64,000 nt of DNA from Beijerinckiaceae bacterium (GCA_027533425.1 JAPZUD010000005.1:248001-312000); one strand, 5' to 3'. Counted from the stretch's first letter, positions 27,948 through 38,127 are shown. Numbers and translations: made by a program. The notes: generated by a model from the letters alone, not told the origin.

Positions 27948-30900
27948 GTGAAGTTCGAACGGCTCCGCCTTGCTGGGTTCAAGACCTTTGTCGATCCCAC
28001 GGATGTGCTGATCGCGCCCGGCCTCACGGGCGTGGTTGGTCCCAATGGCTGCGGCAAGTCCAACCTGGTCGAGGCATTGCGCTGGGTGATGGGCGAGACC
28101 TCCTCCAAGTCGCTGCGCGGCGGGGGGATGGACGATGTGATCTTCGCCGGCTCCGGCAACCGGCCCGAGCGGAACCATGCCGAGGTTTCGATCCGGCTGA
28201 GCGACCCGCCCTCCGACCTGCCCGGATTCCTGGCCGGAGCCGACCAGATCGAGATTTCCCGCAAGATCGTGCGCGAGCAGGGCTCGACCTATCGCATGAA
28301 TGGCCGTGAGGTCCGCGCGCGGGACGTGCAGATCCTCTTCGCCGATGCGGCCAGCGGCGCGCGCTCGCCCTCCATGGTGCGGCAGGGCCAGATCGGGGAA
28401 CTTATCGCCGCCAAGCCGCAGCACCGCCGGCGTATCCTCGAGGATGCGGCCGGCATTGCCGGGCTGCATGCCCGCCGGCACGAGGCCGAATTGCGCCTGC
28501 GCCAGGCGGAGGAGAACCTCACACGCACCGAGGATGTGCTCGGCCAGCTTGACCGGCAGATGGCCGATCTCCGCCGCCAGGCCAAGGGCGCAGAGCGCTA
28601 CCGGCTGCTCTCGGCCGAGATCCGCGAGCTTGAATTGCTGCTGCTTGCCGAAGGGCTCGCCGATGCGGAAGGCGAGGTCAGCCGCCTTCGTCAGGGCTAT
28701 GATGGTTCCATCCGGGCCATTGCCACGGCAATGACCGCCCAGGGCGAGGCCGAGCGCGGCCGGGCCGTGGCGCAGCACGAGCTGGACCAGGCGCGCCGTG
28801 CGGCCGGCCTCGCCCAGTCGGCTCTCCAACAGGACCTTGTCCAGCGCGAGACGCTGGACAGCGAGATCCGGCAGGTCGAAGCGCGGCTGACCGAACTGGC
28901 GTCGCGGCAGCGCGATTCCGAGAAGGATGTCGAGACAGCGCGAAATGTTCTGGCGGATGCGGATGGCGCGCTTGCGAAGCTGGCTGCCGAGCAGGGAAGC
29001 CTGGCCGAGGCCCTTGCCGGCGAAGCGGCAATGGCGGAGGGTGACCGGCTCCGGCTTGACCAGTCCGCCGCCGCGCGGCTTCAGGCGGAAGCGGATCTGG
29101 CGGCCTTGCAACTGGAACTGGCGGAGGCACAGGCCAGCCGTCGGGCAGCCGATCAGCGGCTGCTGGAAGCGCGGCAGGATCTCGCGCGGCTGGATGCCGC
29201 CATGGAACAGGCGCGCGCGGCCCTTGCTCTGGCGGAACGGGATTCCGGTGCGCTGGCGGAAGTCGACAGGCTGCAGGCGGCTTCCGAGGCGGCAGGCGTT
29301 GCATTCGCGGCTGCGCAATCCACGCTGGACGAAGCCGAGCGGCATGCGCATCACGCGCGCGGCGAGGAACAGGCAATCCGCCCGCGTCTCGCTGAAGCAG
29401 AGCGCAATGCCCAGAGGCTCGACACGGAAGCGCGGACGATCCGCAAGCTGGTTGACCAGACAGAACCCGGCCTCTGGACGCCGGTGATCGATCTTGTTGC
29501 CGTCCAGGCGGGTTACGAGACCGCATTGGCCGCCGCCCTCGGCGAGGATCTTGAGGCCGCGATCGAAACGGGCGCAACGCGCCATTGGGAAGGTGCCACG
29601 CGGGATGAAAGCCTCCCGCCGCTGCCGGATGGCGTAACTCCGGCCCTTTCGGTGGTCGAGGCGCCTGCGGTGCTGCATCCGCGCCTGTCGCAGATCGGCA
29701 TCGTGACCCGCGCGGACGGGCATCGCCTGCGCGCCCTGTTGCGGCAAGGGCAGCGCCTCGTCTCGCGGGAAGGCGATCTGTGGCGCTGGGACGGGTTCGT
29801 GGCCCGCGCCGAGGCGCCAAGCGCCGCGGCCCGCCGCCTCGCCGAACGTAACCGCCTTGCCGAGGTCGAAGCGCAGGCTGTCGAGGCCCGGTCCAAGCGG
29901 GACACGATCCGGGCGGAAATCGACCGCCTCTCGCTGGCGACCCGCAAGGCGCAGGAAAGCGAGATGCAGGCCCGCGAGGCGCTGCGGCGCGCCGGGCAGG
30001 CGCGCGAACAGGCCCAGGCCGAATGGCAACGCGCCCTCCGGCGGACGGAAGAGGTGCGGATCCGGCTGGAAACAGCGCGGGCGCGGCTGGCTGCGCTCGA
30101 GCCGGACCGACAGGCCGCCGGCGAAAGACTGGCCGAACGGGAAGCCGCCCGGGAAGCTCTGGGCGACCTTCCGCAAAGCGAAGCCCGGCTGGCGCCCTTG
30201 CGCGAACGGGTCGATGCCCTCCGGAACGCGGAGCGTGAGGCGACACAGGCACAGGCCGCTCGACTGGCCCGTATCGCCAGCCAGAGGGGCCGGATCGAAC
30301 AATTGGAACGCGATCGCACGGCCTGGGACGAGCGTATCCAGCGGGCGCGCCAATCCGAGATCGAGCAGGCCGAACGCCTCGCCCGGCTCCGGGCCGAGGC
30401 CGATTCGCTGGAAGGCATGCCGGCAACGCTGGCCGCACGGCGCCGGAGCATCGCGCTGCAGATCGAGGCCCGGGAGGCCGATCTCCGCGCGGCACAGGAT
30501 GCCCTCGCCCTTGCCGAGGCGCGGGACCGCTCCGCCGACGACGCGGCGCGGCAGGCCATGGCAACGCTGGCCGATGCGCGCGAAGCCAGTGCCCGGCTGC
30601 AGGTCCAGCATGAGGCTGCCGTCGCCCGGCATCGCCAGATGGTGCAGGCCGTGGAAGAGAAGCTCGATGCGCCGCTGGCCGAGCTTCCCAGCCGGCTGGC
30701 AGCGCTCGCCGTGGCGAAGAGGGCGGAACCGGCGCAGATGGAGGCCCGGCTCACCGACCTCAGGCAGGATCGTGACAGGCTTGGCGCGGTCAATCTCCGC
30801 GCCGATCTGGAATTGCAGAACATCGAGGCCGAACGCAGCGGTCTGGCGCGGGAGCGTGAGGATGTAACGGAGGCGATCCGGAAGTTCCGGCGCGCCATCG

Positions 30901-31406
30901 ACGCCCTGAACAGCGAGGGTCGCCAGCGCCTGAGGGCAGCCTTCGACAGTGTCAACGGGCAATTCCAGAAGCTGTTCGGCCGGCTTTTCGGCGGCGGCAC
31001 GGCGGAGTTGCAGCTGATCGAGGCGGATGACCCCCTGGAAGCGGGGCTCGAGATCATCGCCAAACCGCCGGGCAAGAAGCCGCAACTGCTCTCGCTCCTC
31101 TCCGGCGGCGAGCAGGCGCTCACTGCCACCGCCTTGATCTTCGCGGTCTTCCTGACCAATCCCGCCCCGATCTGCGTACTGGACGAGGTTGATGCCCCGC
31201 TCGACGATTCGAATGTCGAGCGGCTCTGTGACCTCCTGCATGACATGGCGCGCGATACGGCGACCCGGTTCCTGGTGATTACCCACAATCCGATCTCCAT
31301 GGCGCGGATGGACCGACTCTATGGCGTGACCATGGTCGAACGCGGCGTGAGCCAGCTGGTTTCTGTCGATCTGGCCGAGGCCGAGCGTCTGGCCGAGGCC
31401 GTTTGA
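27948..31406 (+). CDS. smc: Chromosome segregation ATPase SMC
   Basis: Core ATPase of the SMC-ScpAB condensin, which compacts and separates sister chromosomes. The 1152-residue product begins with FERLRLAGFKTFVDPT and Walker A GPNGCGKS (31-38); two long coiled coils (about 165-500 and 625-1000) flank a compact hinge (about 505-620); the C-terminal head has the ABC signature LLSGGEQALTATAL near 1050 and Walker B ICVLDEVDAPLDD near 1075-1087. The start is GTG at 27948 after GGAGG and GGGACAGG. The hinge appears shorter than in Bacillus SMC, as is common in this order. Last gene of the DNA-maintenance block. Confidence 0.96.
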   Translation: MKFERLRLAGFKTFVDPTDVLIAPGLTGVVGPNGCGKSNLVEALRWVMGETSSKSLRGGGMDDVIFAGSGNRPERNHAEVSIRLSDPPSDLPGFLAGADQIEISRKIVREQGSTYRMNGREVRARDVQILFADAASGARSPSMVRQGQIGELIAAKPQHRRRILEDAAGIAGLHARRHEAELRLRQAEENLTRTEDVLGQLDRQMADLRRQAKGAERYRLLSAEIRELELLLLAEGLADAEGEVSRLRQGYDGSIRAIATAMTAQGEAERGRAVAQHELDQARRAAGLAQSALQQDLVQRETLDSEIRQVEARLTELASRQRDSEKDVETARNVLADADGALAKLAAEQGSLAEALAGEAAMAEGDRLRLDQSAAARLQAEADLAALQLELAEAQASRRAADQRLLEARQDLARLDAAMEQARAALALAERDSGALAEVDRLQAASEAAGVAFAAAQSTLDEAERHAHHARGEEQAIRPRLAEAERNAQRLDTEARTIRKLVDQTEPGLWTPVIDLVAVQAGYETALAAALGEDLEAAIETGATRHWEGATRDESLPPLPDGVTPALSVVEAPAVLHPRLSQIGIVTRADGHRLRALLRQGQRLVSREGDLWRWDGFVARAEAPSAAARRLAERNRLAEVEAQAVEARSKRDTIRAEIDRLSLATRKAQESEMQAREALRRAGQAREQAQAEWQRALRRTEEVRIRLETARARLAALEPDRQAAGERLAEREAAREALGDLPQSEARLAPLRERVDALRNAEREATQAQAARLARIASQRGRIEQLERDRTAWDERIQRARQSEIEQAERLARLRAEADSLEGMPATLAARRRSIALQIEAREADLRAAQDALALAEARDRSADDAARQAMATLADAREASARLQVQHEAAVARHRQMVQAVEEKLDAPLAELPSRLAALAVAKRAEPAQMEARLTDLRQDRDRLGAVNLRADLELQNIEAERSGLAREREDVTEAIRKFRRAIDALNSEGRQRLRAAFDSVNGQFQKLFGRLFGGGTAELQLIEADDPLEAGLEIIAKPPGKKPQLLSLLSGGEQALTATALIFAVFLTNPAPICVLDEVDAPLDDSNVERLCDLLHDMARDTATRFLVITHNPISMARMDRLYGVTMVERGVSQLVSVDLAEAERLAEAV

Positions 31407-31503
31407 CCGGCCGCGCGGTCCAATTTCTGCTGCATTGCGGCAACAGGCTGCCCGGCATGCCATGCTTCGGAGAGCCCTGTGACTTTTCAGCCGATCTGGC
31501 AGC

Positions 31504-31532
31504 TTGACACTGGCTTTCGCGCCTGATTAACA
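31504..31532 (+). promoter_or_regulatory. Candidate promoter of the F0 ATP synthase operon
   Basis: A consensus -35 TTGACA (31504-31509), a 17-bp spacer and TTAACA (31527-31532) lie 100 bases before atpI in the gap after smc. The -10 match is moderate. The rest of the 226-base gap holds only short imperfect hairpins. Confidence 0.5.
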
Positions 31533-31632
31533 CCCGGCAACGTAGCGGAACGGGAGATCGTTTCGTTGCGCGGCTGCGTCTTGCCTTTCTCCGGAAAGTC
31601 CGGGCGTTTCCCTCAGAGGGTGATGTCGCACC

Positions 31633-32010
31633 ATGGCGGATCAGGAACCTGACGTGCCCAAGCCGGGCTCCAAGGCTTCCTCGCCGGGCGGTGAGATGGA
31701 GTCGCTCCGGTCACGGTTGGACGCGCTGAAAGCGCAACGCGAGGGCGAGAGCATTCGCGGCGGGCTGCTTGGCGGGCCATCGTCGAAAGGGACCGATAAC
31801 GGCGCGTTCGCCAAGGCGATGCGCGCCACGTCGGAACTGGCGGCGGGCGTGATCGTCGGGGGCGGTATCGGGTATCTGCTCGACCGGCAACTCGGAACCC
31901 TGCCGATTTTTCTGATCATCTTCCTGATGGTCGGCATGGCAGCGGGGTTTCTCAACCTCTACAAGCTCGGCATGCGCCGCACCGACGGCACGGACGGGCC
32001 CAGGACGTGA
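31633..32010 (+). CDS. atpI: F0F1 ATP synthase subunit I
   Basis: A 125-residue membrane protein at the head of the F0 operon, thought to help assemble the c-ring. The N-terminal half is soluble, with LRSRLDALKAQREGE. Two transmembrane helices follow: ELAAGVIVGGGIGYLLDRQL (about 70-89) and FLIIFLMVGMAAGFLNLYKL. The glycine-rich first helix is typical of the alphaproteobacterial form. It is followed by atpB, atpE, atpF' and atpF; the F1 genes are not in this window, which is normal for the order. Confidence 0.92.
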   Translation: MADQEPDVPKPGSKASSPGGEMESLRSRLDALKAQREGESIRGGLLGGPSSKGTDNGAFAKAMRATSELAAGVIVGGGIGYLLDRQLGTLPIFLIIFLMVGMAAGFLNLYKLGMRRTDGTDGPRT

Positions 32011-32052
32011 ATGGAACGCCGATCCCTCGGCAGATGACAAGGACGACGAAAC

Positions 32053-32811
32053 GTGGCGCAACCGGGCACGATTGATCCGATCCATCAGTTCGAAATCCAG
32101 AAGCTCGTCCCGATCAATCTGTTCGGGTTCGACATGTCCTTTACCAACTCGGCCCTGTGGATGGTCATTGCCGTCGCCGTTACGACCCTCGTCATGGTCT
32201 ATGGCAGCGCCTCGCGCTCGATCGTTCCCGGGCGCCTGCAGAGCCTTGCCGAGATGGCCTATGAGTTTGTCGCCAACACGCTGACCGGCGTGACCGGCCG
32301 CGAGGGGATGAAGTTCTTCCCGTTCGTGTTCTCGCTCTTCATGTTCGTTTTCGCGGCCAACATGCTCGGCATGATACCGGGTTCGTTCACCACGACCAGC
32401 CACATCATCGTCACCGCCGCCTTCGCGATGCTGGTGATCACGGTGGTCCTGGTTGCCGGAATTGTCGGCCATGGCTCGCATTTCTTCGGCCTTTTCGTTC
32501 CGTCGGGCGTGCCCGGCTGGCTGCTGCCCTTCATGGTGCTGATCGAAGTCGTGTCCTTCGTGTCGCGCCCGATCAGCCTTTCGCTCCGTCTTTTCGGCAA
32601 CATGCTTGCCGGCCATATCGCGCTCAAGGTGTTCGGTGCCTTTGTGGCGGCCCTTCTCGGCGCAGGCGCGGCGGGCATTCTCGCGCCGCTGCCGCTGCTG
32701 CTGGCGGTTGCGCTGACGGCGCTGGAATTCCTCGTGGCCTTCCTGCAGGCCTATGTCTTCACGATCCTCACCTGCGTCTATCTCAACGATGCGCTGCATC
32801 CGGGGCACTGA
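32053..32811 (+). CDS. atpB: ATP synthase F0 subunit a
   Basis: Proton half-channel subunit of F0, 252 residues with five to six membrane helices. The essential arginine lies in [14 protein letters not shown], and the C-terminal helix carries [20 protein letters not shown]. The N-terminus ([20 protein letters not shown]) is typical of alphaproteobacteria. It starts with GTG at 32053; AAGGA lies about nine bases upstream. 63 bases separate it from atpE. Confidence 0.96.
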   Translation: MAQPGTIDPIHQFEIQKLVPINLFGFDMSFTNSALWMVIAVAVTTLVMVYGSASRSIVPGRLQSLAEMAYEFVANTLTGVTGREGMKFFPFVFSLFMFVFAANMLGMIPGSFTTTSHIIVTAAFAMLVITVVLVAGIVGHGSHFFGLFVPSGVPGWLLPFMVLIEVVSFVSRPISLSLRLFGNMLAGHIALKVFGAFVAALLGAGAAGILAPLPLLLAVALTALEFLVAFLQAYVFTILTCVYLNDALHPGH

Positions 32812-32874
32812 CCCGCGCAGACATCTTGCTGAAGGCCTTCCGCTTTTACATCCATCCCAACCAGGAGAAATTCG

Positions 32875-33114
32875 ATGGAACTCGCTGCTGCCTCCGCTCT
32901 CGCCAAGTTTATCGGCGCCGGCCTCGCCTGCCTTGGCATGGGCCTCGCTGCCATCGGCGTCGGCAACATTTTCGGCAACTTCCTCTCGGGCGCCCTGCGC
33001 AACCCGTCGGCTGCTGACGGCCAGTTCGGCCGCGCCTTCATCGGCGCCGCGCTTGCGGAAGGCCTCGGCATCTTCTGCTTCGTCGTCGCGCTGGTCCTGC
33101 TCTTCGTCGTCTGA
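32875..33114 (+). CDS. atpE: ATP synthase F0 subunit c
   Basis: Subunit of the rotating c-ring, 79 residues forming a helical hairpin. The first helix is Gly-rich ([16 protein letters not shown]), the polar loop has RNP (52-54), and the proton-binding acid is E62 in [15 protein letters not shown] strong AGGAGA ribosome site precedes the ATG. Many copies are needed per complex; three consecutive hairpins just after the gene (33121-33188) may protect its mRNA or reduce read-through. Confidence 0.97.
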   Translation: MELAAASALAKFIGAGLACLGMGLAAIGVGNIFGNFLSGALRNPSAADGQFGRAFIGAALAEGLGIFCFVVALVLLFVV

Positions 33115-33120
33115 GGGCGT

Positions 33121-33188
33121 TGGCCGGTCTGCCGGCCACCACGAAACGGGATGGCGAACCCGCCATCCCCGGCCCGGATCATTCCGGG
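33121..33188 (+). repeat. Three tandem hairpins between atpE and atpF'
   Basis: Stem 1 TGGCCGG/CCGGCCA (33121-33138, loop TCTG); stem 2 GGGATGGCG/CGCCATCCC (33148-33169, loop AACC); stem 3 CCCGGA/TCCGGG (33173-33188, loop TCAT). All are perfect with 4-nt loops and no T-tracts, so they look like mRNA processing or stability elements rather than a full terminator. Confidence 0.65.
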
Positions 33189-33216
33189 TCCGCCGTTCCC
33201 ACCAAAGGAGCGTTCG

Positions 33217-33777
33217 ATGCGCCGATTTCTAGCCACTGCCCTTTTCCTGTCGTCGGCGCTTCCCGTGCTCGCGGCAGAAACCAAGGGCGGGTTTCCGCCT
33301 TTCAACGCGTCCACCTTTGCCGGCCAGCTGTTCTGGCTCGCGTTGACGTTCGGCACGCTCTATCTGCTGATGAGCCGCGTCGCACTGCCGCGCGTCGGGG
33401 CCATTCTGGCCGAGCGCGAGGCCACGATTGAATCCTCGCTGGCCCAGGCCTCGAAGGCACAGGCCGCAGCGGAAGCCGAGGCGCAGGGTCTCGAGCAGGC
33501 ACTTGCCAAGGCCAAGGCGAATGCCCAGGCCATCGCGCAGGAAGCCCGCACCAAGAGCGCGCGTGAGATCGATGCCAAGCGCAGCGCTGTCGAGAAGGAT
33601 CTCGCCGCGAAGATGGTCGCCGCCGAGGCGAGCATCAACGAAACCAAGACGAAGGCCATGGGCAATGTCGAGGACATCGCCAAGGACGCCGTCTCGGCGA
33701 TCATCGAGCAGCTCAGCGGCAAGGCCCCCACGGCAGCAGCCGTGACCAAGGCCATCAATGCCGCGCGCGGCGAATGA
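33217..33777 (+). CDS. atpF': ATP synthase F0 subunit b' (peripheral stalk)
   Basis: One of two unequal stator subunits. The 186-residue product starts with a hydrophobic, signal-like segment (MRRFLATALFLSSALPVLAA), followed by the membrane helix FAGQLFWLALTFGTLYLLMS and then a long charged Ala/Glu/Lys-rich coiled coil (about 70-160). AAGGAG six bases before the ATG at 33217 selects this start over an in-frame ATG 66 bases upstream. It pairs with atpF, 12 bases downstream. A split b/b' pair is usual in alphaproteobacteria. Confidence 0.94.
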   Translation: MRRFLATALFLSSALPVLAAETKGGFPPFNASTFAGQLFWLALTFGTLYLLMSRVALPRVGAILAEREATIESSLAQASKAQAAAEAEAQGLEQALAKAKANAQAIAQEARTKSAREIDAKRSAVEKDLAAKMVAAEASINETKTKAMGNVEDIAKDAVSAIIEQLSGKAPTAAAVTKAINAARGE

Positions 33778-33789
33778 GGAGACGGAGCC

Positions 33790-34257
33790 ATGACCGCTGA
33801 ATTCTGGGTTGCCGCTTCCTTCTTCATCTTTCTGGGGATCCTCGGCTATTTCGGGGTCCATACCAAGATTCTCGGCGCGCTCGATGCCCGGGGCGCACGG
33901 ATCAAGGCACAGCTCGACGAGGCCGAGAAGCTTCGCAACGAGGCCGCTGCGCTGCTGAAGAGCTATGAAGCGAAGCGTCTGGCTGCCGAGCAGGAAGCTG
34001 CGGGCATCGTTTCTGCCGCGCAGGACGAAGCCAAGCGCCTTGAGGCCGAAGCGAAAGCGAAGCTGGAGGAGTTCGTCAAGCGCCGCACCGAGCAGGCCGA
34101 GATGAAGATCCAGCAGGCCGAGAGCCAGGCCATGGCAGAAGTCCGGTCGGCGGCAGTGGATCTCGCGACCAAGGCAGCCGCGCAGATCCTGAGCGCGGCC
34201 AAGGGCGATGACGCCTTTGCCGCAGGCCTCGAGGATGTGAAGAAACGCCTGAACTGA
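33790..34257 (+). CDS. atpF: ATP synthase F0 subunit b
   Basis: Second stator subunit, 155 residues: one N-terminal membrane helix (FWVAASFFIFLGILGYFGVH) followed by a long coiled coil (about 35-140; LDEAEKLRNEAAALLKSYEAK and onward) that reaches the F1 delta subunit. Last gene of the F0 operon, followed by a textbook intrinsic terminator at 34283-34308. Confidence 0.95.
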   Translation: MTAEFWVAASFFIFLGILGYFGVHTKILGALDARGARIKAQLDEAEKLRNEAAALLKSYEAKRLAAEQEAAGIVSAAQDEAKRLEAEAKAKLEEFVKRRTEQAEMKIQQAESQAMAEVRSAAVDLATKAAAQILSAAKGDDAFAAGLEDVKKRLN

Positions 34258-34282
34258 CGGTTTTTCCCTTCCGGGATTTGAC

Positions 34283-34308
34283 AAGGCCGCCCATGGGCGG
34301 CCTTTTTC
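34283..34308 (+). terminator. Intrinsic terminator of the F0 operon
   Basis: AAGGCCGCC (34283-34291), loop CATG, GGCGGCCTT (34296-34304), with five T at 34303-34307. A 9-bp stem and T-tract, 25 bases after the atpF stop. The strongest terminator in the window. Confidence 0.9.
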
Positions 34309-34372
34309 TTGTGCAACGGGCCACGTTGCGGCACTGTGCCCGAGGGGATTGGCGGATTCCAGGAGAACGAAC

Positions 34373-35173
34373 ATGCGATCATCCTTGATTGTCGCCACCC
34401 TTCTTGCCGTGGTCCTCGTGAATGCAGCACCGGCCTCGGCGGAAGAACAGGTTTCCATTCCCGGCCGCGGCGGAGTGACCCTGAAGGCTCTTGTGCTCAG
34501 GCCGCCGGGCGCAGGCCCCTTCCCCGCCATTGTCGCCCTGCATGGCTGCGGCGGTCTTGGCAGCCCCCGCGAGCCTGTCAGCGCCCGCCATCGTGACTGG
34601 GGCGCCCGGCTTCAAGCGGCGGGATTCCTGGTTGTCTTCCCGGACAGCTTCGCCTCGCGTGGGCTTGGATCACAATGCAATGTCCGCGACCGCGACGTGC
34701 GCTCGAAAGACCGCGCCTATGATGCTTTCGCGACGGCGGAATGGCTGGCAGCGCGGCCCGATGTGCAACGGAACCGGATCGGCCTGCTGGGCTGGTCGAA
34801 TGGCGGCACGACAGTGCTGAGCGCCGCGCGGGATATCCGGCGGCCCAAGGGCGTGGATTTCCGCACGGCCGTGGCCTTCTACCCCGGCTGCAAGACGATG
34901 GCGAAACAGGATTTCCGGCCGCGCATCCCGGTGACGATCCTGCATGGCCTCGCGGATAACTGGACGCCGGCAGCGCCCTGCCAATCCCTGCCGGGCGTGA
35001 CCTTTGTCGGCTATCCCGATGCGCATCACGATTTCGATTATCCGAACATGCCCCTGCGGACACGGAAGGCAGCATTTTCGGCCGATGGCAGCGGCGTGGT
35101 AACGATCGGGACGAACCCCGCCGCACGTGACGCCGCGATCAGCCGCGCCATGGCGATCTTCCGGGGCATGTAG
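34373..35173 (+). CDS. Exported dienelactone-hydrolase-family alpha/beta hydrolase
   Basis: A 266-residue protein with a signal peptide (SSLIVATLLAVVLVNAAPASA). The alpha/beta hydrolase fold has the oxyanion segment IVALHGCGG, the nucleophile elbow GWSNGG (Ser where classical dienelactone hydrolase has Cys), an acid in HGLADNWTP and the histidine in DAHHDFD. The secreted location and Ser nucleophile argue for a general esterase rather than a catechol-pathway enzyme; the substrate is unknown. AGGAG precedes the ATG at 34373. It is convergent with the gcv operon across a 24-bp palindrome. Confidence 0.85.
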   Translation: MRSSLIVATLLAVVLVNAAPASAEEQVSIPGRGGVTLKALVLRPPGAGPFPAIVALHGCGGLGSPREPVSARHRDWGARLQAAGFLVVFPDSFASRGLGSQCNVRDRDVRSKDRAYDAFATAEWLAARPDVQRNRIGLLGWSNGGTTVLSAARDIRRPKGVDFRTAVAFYPGCKTMAKQDFRPRIPVTILHGLADNWTPAAPCQSLPGVTFVGYPDAHHDFDYPNMPLRTRKAAFSADGSGVVTIGTNPAARDAAISRAMAIFRGM

Positions 35174-35186
35174 GGCCCCGGACGGG

Positions 35187-35210
35187 CGGAGCCGGGATAT
35201 CCCGGCTCCG
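35187..35210. terminator. 24-bp perfect palindrome between convergent genes
   Basis: Arms CGGAGCCGGGAT and ATCCCGGCTCCG meet at the centre 14 bases after the hydrolase stop and six bases before the gcvPB stop. Folds equally on both strands; probable bidirectional terminator without a T-tract. Confidence 0.55.
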
Positions 35211-35215
35211 GTCCC

Positions 35216-36790
35216 TTACTCCGCCGCCTGCTGGATCGGCTGCGGCGGCGTCCAGCGCAGGATCGGGTTGCGGGCCGCACGCGTCTCGTCCAGGCGCCGG
35301 CGCGGCGCGTGGTAGGGCGCGGCCGAGAAGCGCTCGGTCTCGCCGCGCTTCGCCCGCATTGCGAGATCCCGCAGGGTCATGATGAAAAGATCCAGCGAGG
35401 CGCGGCTTTCGCTCTCGGTCGGCTCGATCAGCATGGCGCCATGGACGACGAGCGGGAAATACATCGTCATCGGGTGATAGCCCTCATCGATCATCGCCTT
35501 GGCGAAATCGAGCGTGGTCACGCCGGTATCCTTCAGCCAGCTGTCATCGAACAGGGCCTCGTGCATCGAGGGATGGTCCGGGAAAGGCAGCGACATCAGG
35601 TCCTGCAGGCCGGCGCGGATGTAATTGGCGTTCAGCACGGCATCTTCCGAGGCCTGCTTCATGCCATCCGAACCATGGCTCAGCATGTAGGAGAGCGCCC
35701 GCACATACATGCCCATCTGGCCATGGAAGGCCGTGACACGGCCAAAGGCCTGCACATCACCGGCCTGGTCCGGCGTCTCAACCAGCGCGTAATGGCTGCC
35801 ATCCTTGCGGATGAAGGGCAGCGGCGCGAAGCGGGCGAGGCGATCCGACAGGACCACCGGGCCGGCCCCCGGCCCGCCCCCGCCATGCGGGGTGGAGAAG
35901 GTCTTGTGCAGGTTGATATGCATCGCATCGATGCCGAGATCGCCCGGCCGGGCCTTGCCGACGATGGCGTTGAAATTGGCGCCGTCGCAATAGAAATAGG
36001 CGCCGGCCTCATGCATCGCCTTGGCGATCTCGACGATCTGCGGCTCGAAGATGCCGCAGGTATTCGGGTTGGTCAGCATAATGGCCGCAACATCCGGGCC
36101 GAGAAGTGCCGTGACATCATCGACATGGACGGTGCCATCGGCGCGGGCCGGAACCGGCTTGACCACGAAGCCGATCAGAGCCGCCGTGGCCGGGTTGGTG
36201 CCATGGGCCGATTCCGGCACGAGCACGACATTCCGCACCGCGCCCTCGCCCTTGGCATCGATTGCGGCCTTGATCGCCATCATGCCGGCGAGTTCACCGT
36301 GGGCACCGGCCTTGGGCGACATCGCGACGGCGGACGTGCCGGTCAGGACCATGAGCCAATGGGCGAGCTGGTCGATCAGTTCGAGCGCGCCCTGCACCGT
36401 CGATTGCGGCTGGAGCGGGTGGATATCCGAGAAGCCCGGCAGGCGGGCCATCTTCTCGTTGAGGCGCGGATTGTGCTTCATCGTGCAGGAGCCGAGCGGG
36501 AAGAGCCCGGTATCGATGCCGTAATTCTTCTGGCTGAGCCGCACGAAATGCCGCATCGTCTCCGGTTCGGAGAGACCGACCAGCCCGATCGGCGCCTTGC
36601 GCTCGAGCCCGCCGAGGCGGGGGCTGAAGGGGGCCGGCTCATCCAGATCGACGCCGGTGCAATCGGCCCGGCCGATCTCGAACAGCAGGGCTTCCTCGAC
36701 CTGCAGGGCCTGGTTGCCGGTGAAAGTGGGATGGGCAGTGCCGGTGGCCTCACCGGCGGCGGTGGGACGTCCCTGGTTGTTGAGCATCAC
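35216..36790 (-). CDS. gcvPB: Glycine dehydrogenase (decarboxylating) subunit 2
   Basis: C-terminal half of the split P-protein of the glycine cleavage system, 524 residues. The PLP lysine is K296 in [19 protein letters not shown], and [14 protein letters not shown] (near 96-109) is the family signature. It forms an alpha2beta2 enzyme with GcvPA, which decarboxylates glycine and transfers the aminomethyl group to lipoyl-GcvH. The start ATG overlaps the gcvPA stop (36787-36790), indicating coupled translation. Last gene of the operon gcvT-gcvH-osmC-gcvPA-gcvPB. Confidence 0.97.
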   Translation of the reverse strand: MMLNNQGRPTAAGEATGTAHPTFTGNQALQVEEALLFEIGRADCTGVDLDEPAPFSPRLGGLERKAPIGLVGLSEPETMRHFVRLSQKNYGIDTGLFPLGSCTMKHNPRLNEKMARLPGFSDIHPLQPQSTVQGALELIDQLAHWLMVLTGTSAVAMSPKAGAHGELAGMMAIKAAIDAKGEGAVRNVVLVPESAHGTNPATAALIGFVVKPVPARADGTVHVDDVTALLGPDVAAIMLTNPNTCGIFEPQIVEIAKAMHEAGAYFYCDGANFNAIVGKARPGDLGIDAMHINLHKTFSTPHGGGGPGAGPVVLSDRLARFAPLPFIRKDGSHYALVETPDQAGDVQAFGRVTAFHGQMGMYVRALSYMLSHGSDGMKQASEDAVLNANYIRAGLQDLMSLPFPDHPSMHEALFDDSWLKDTGVTTLDFAKAMIDEGYHPMTMYFPLVVHGAMLIEPTESESRASLDLFIMTLRDLAMRAKRGETERFSAAPYHAPRRRLDETRAARNPILRWTPPQPIQQAAE

Positions 36791-38127
36791 AGCACCTCCT
36801 TCAGGGCAGCCACGAAGGCCGCACGGTCATCATCGGAATTCACCTCGGTCGAGGCGACGAGGATCAGGTCGTCGAGGCCGGCTTCCGGCGCGAGGCGGGA
36901 ATAGGGCACGCCGCCGAGCACGCCCTTGCCGGCGAGCTTCTCCACCACATCCGCCGCCTTGCCGGGCACGCGGAGGGTGAACTCGTTGAAGAAGGCCTTG
37001 TTGAGCACGCTCACGCCTTTCACGCCCGCAAGGGCATCGGCCAGCTTGACCGCATTGGCGTGGTTGATCCGCGCCAGCCGCTTCAGGCCGGCCTCGCCCA
37101 GCAACGTCATGTGGATGGTGAAGGCGAGGCAGCACAGGCCCGAATTGGTGCAGATATTCGAGGTCGCCTTGTCGCGGCGGATATGCTGCTCGCGGGTGGA
37201 CAGCGTCAGCACGAAGCCGCGCTGGCCCTCGGCATCCACCGTCTCGCCGCAGAGGCGGCCCGGCATCTGCCGGACATATTTCTGCTTGGCGGCGAAGAGG
37301 CCGACATAGGGCCCGCCGAAATTCAGCGCATTGCCGATCGACTGGCCCTCGCCCACCACGATATCGGCGCCCATGGCGCCGGGGGATTCAATGAGCCCGA
37401 GCGAGACCGCCTCGGTGAAGACCGCGATGAGCAGCGCGCCCTTGGCCTGGGCCGCCGCCGCGATGGGGCGGAGATCGCGGATATTGCCGAAAACGTCCGG
37501 ATTCTGGACGACGACGCAGGAGGTCTCGCCATCGATACGGGCGATCAAGTCCTCGTCAGCCAGCGGACTGGCCGGGGCCGTAACCACCGTATCGCCAGCC
37601 ATGTGCGAGAGCGTGCGCACCACCTCGGCATAATGCGGATGCAGACCGCCGGAGAGTACCGCCTTGCGGCGCTTGGTGACGCGATGCGCCATGAGCACGG
37701 CCTCGCCGGTGCCGGTCGAGCCGTCATACATCGAGGCATTGGCGACTTCCATGCCGGTCAGCAGGGCGACCTGGGTCTGGAACTCGAACAGATATTGCAG
37801 CGTGCCCTGCGCGATTTCCGGCTGGTAGGGCGTGTAGCTGGTCAGGAATTCCGAACGCTGGATCAGGTGATCCACCGTAGCGGGCACGTGGTGCTTGTAG
37901 GCCCCGGCCCCGACGAAGAACGGTACCGACGAGGCGGACACATTCTTCGCAGCGAGGCGGCCGAGCTGGCGCTCGACCTCCAGTTCGCCCTTCCGGCGCG
38001 GCAGGTCGACCGGCGCTTTCAGCAGCTTGTCGGCGGGAATATCGGCGAAGAGGGCGTCGATATCCGTGACGCCGATCCGGGCCAGCATGGCTGTCCGGTC
38101 GGCATCGGAGAGGGGAAGATAGCGCAT
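36787..38127 (-). CDS. gcvPA: Glycine dehydrogenase (decarboxylating) subunit 1
   Basis: N-terminal half of the split P-protein, 446 residues with the aminotransferase-like fold but without the PLP lysine. It begins [20 protein letters not shown] and contains [32 protein letters not shown] and [21 protein letters not shown], all diagnostic. Split P-protein genes are known in several alphaproteobacteria. An 80-base gap with a hairpin separates it from the upstream osmC-like gene. Confidence 0.97.
   Translation of the reverse strand: MRYLPLSDADRTAMLARIGVTDIDALFADIPADKLLKAPVDLPRRKGELEVERQLGRLAAKNVSASSVPFFVGAGAYKHHVPATVDHLIQRSEFLTSYTPYQPEIAQGTLQYLFEFQTQVALLTGMEVANASMYDGSTGTGEAVLMAHRVTKRRKAVLSGGLHPHYAEVVRTLSHMAGDTVVTAPASPLADEDLIARIDGETSCVVVQNPDVFGNIRDLRPIAAAAQAKGALLIAVFTEAVSLGLIESPGAMGADIVVGEGQSIGNALNFGGPYVGLFAAKQKYVRQMPGRLCGETVDAEGQRGFVLTLSTREQHIRRDKATSNICTNSGLCCLAFTIHMTLLGEAGLKRLARINHANAVKLADALAGVKGVSVLNKAFFNEFTLRVPGKAADVVEKLAGKGVLGGVPYSRLAPEAGLDDLILVASTEVNSDDDRAAFVAALKEVL

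Noticed and set aside
27048-31463. 1471-codon minus-strand open frame
   Set aside because: It is the antisense shadow of smc, dsbA and dciA. The composition is low complexity, rich in Arg, Gly, Leu and Gln, with no recognisable motif.
27136-31475. Shared GCATGCCATGC near 27137 and near 31455, followed by GGAGAG in both
   Set aside because: The match is about 11 bases with a short gap, the flanks differ, and GCATGC is self-complementary, so chance is a fair explanation. Two copies are too few to call a repeat.
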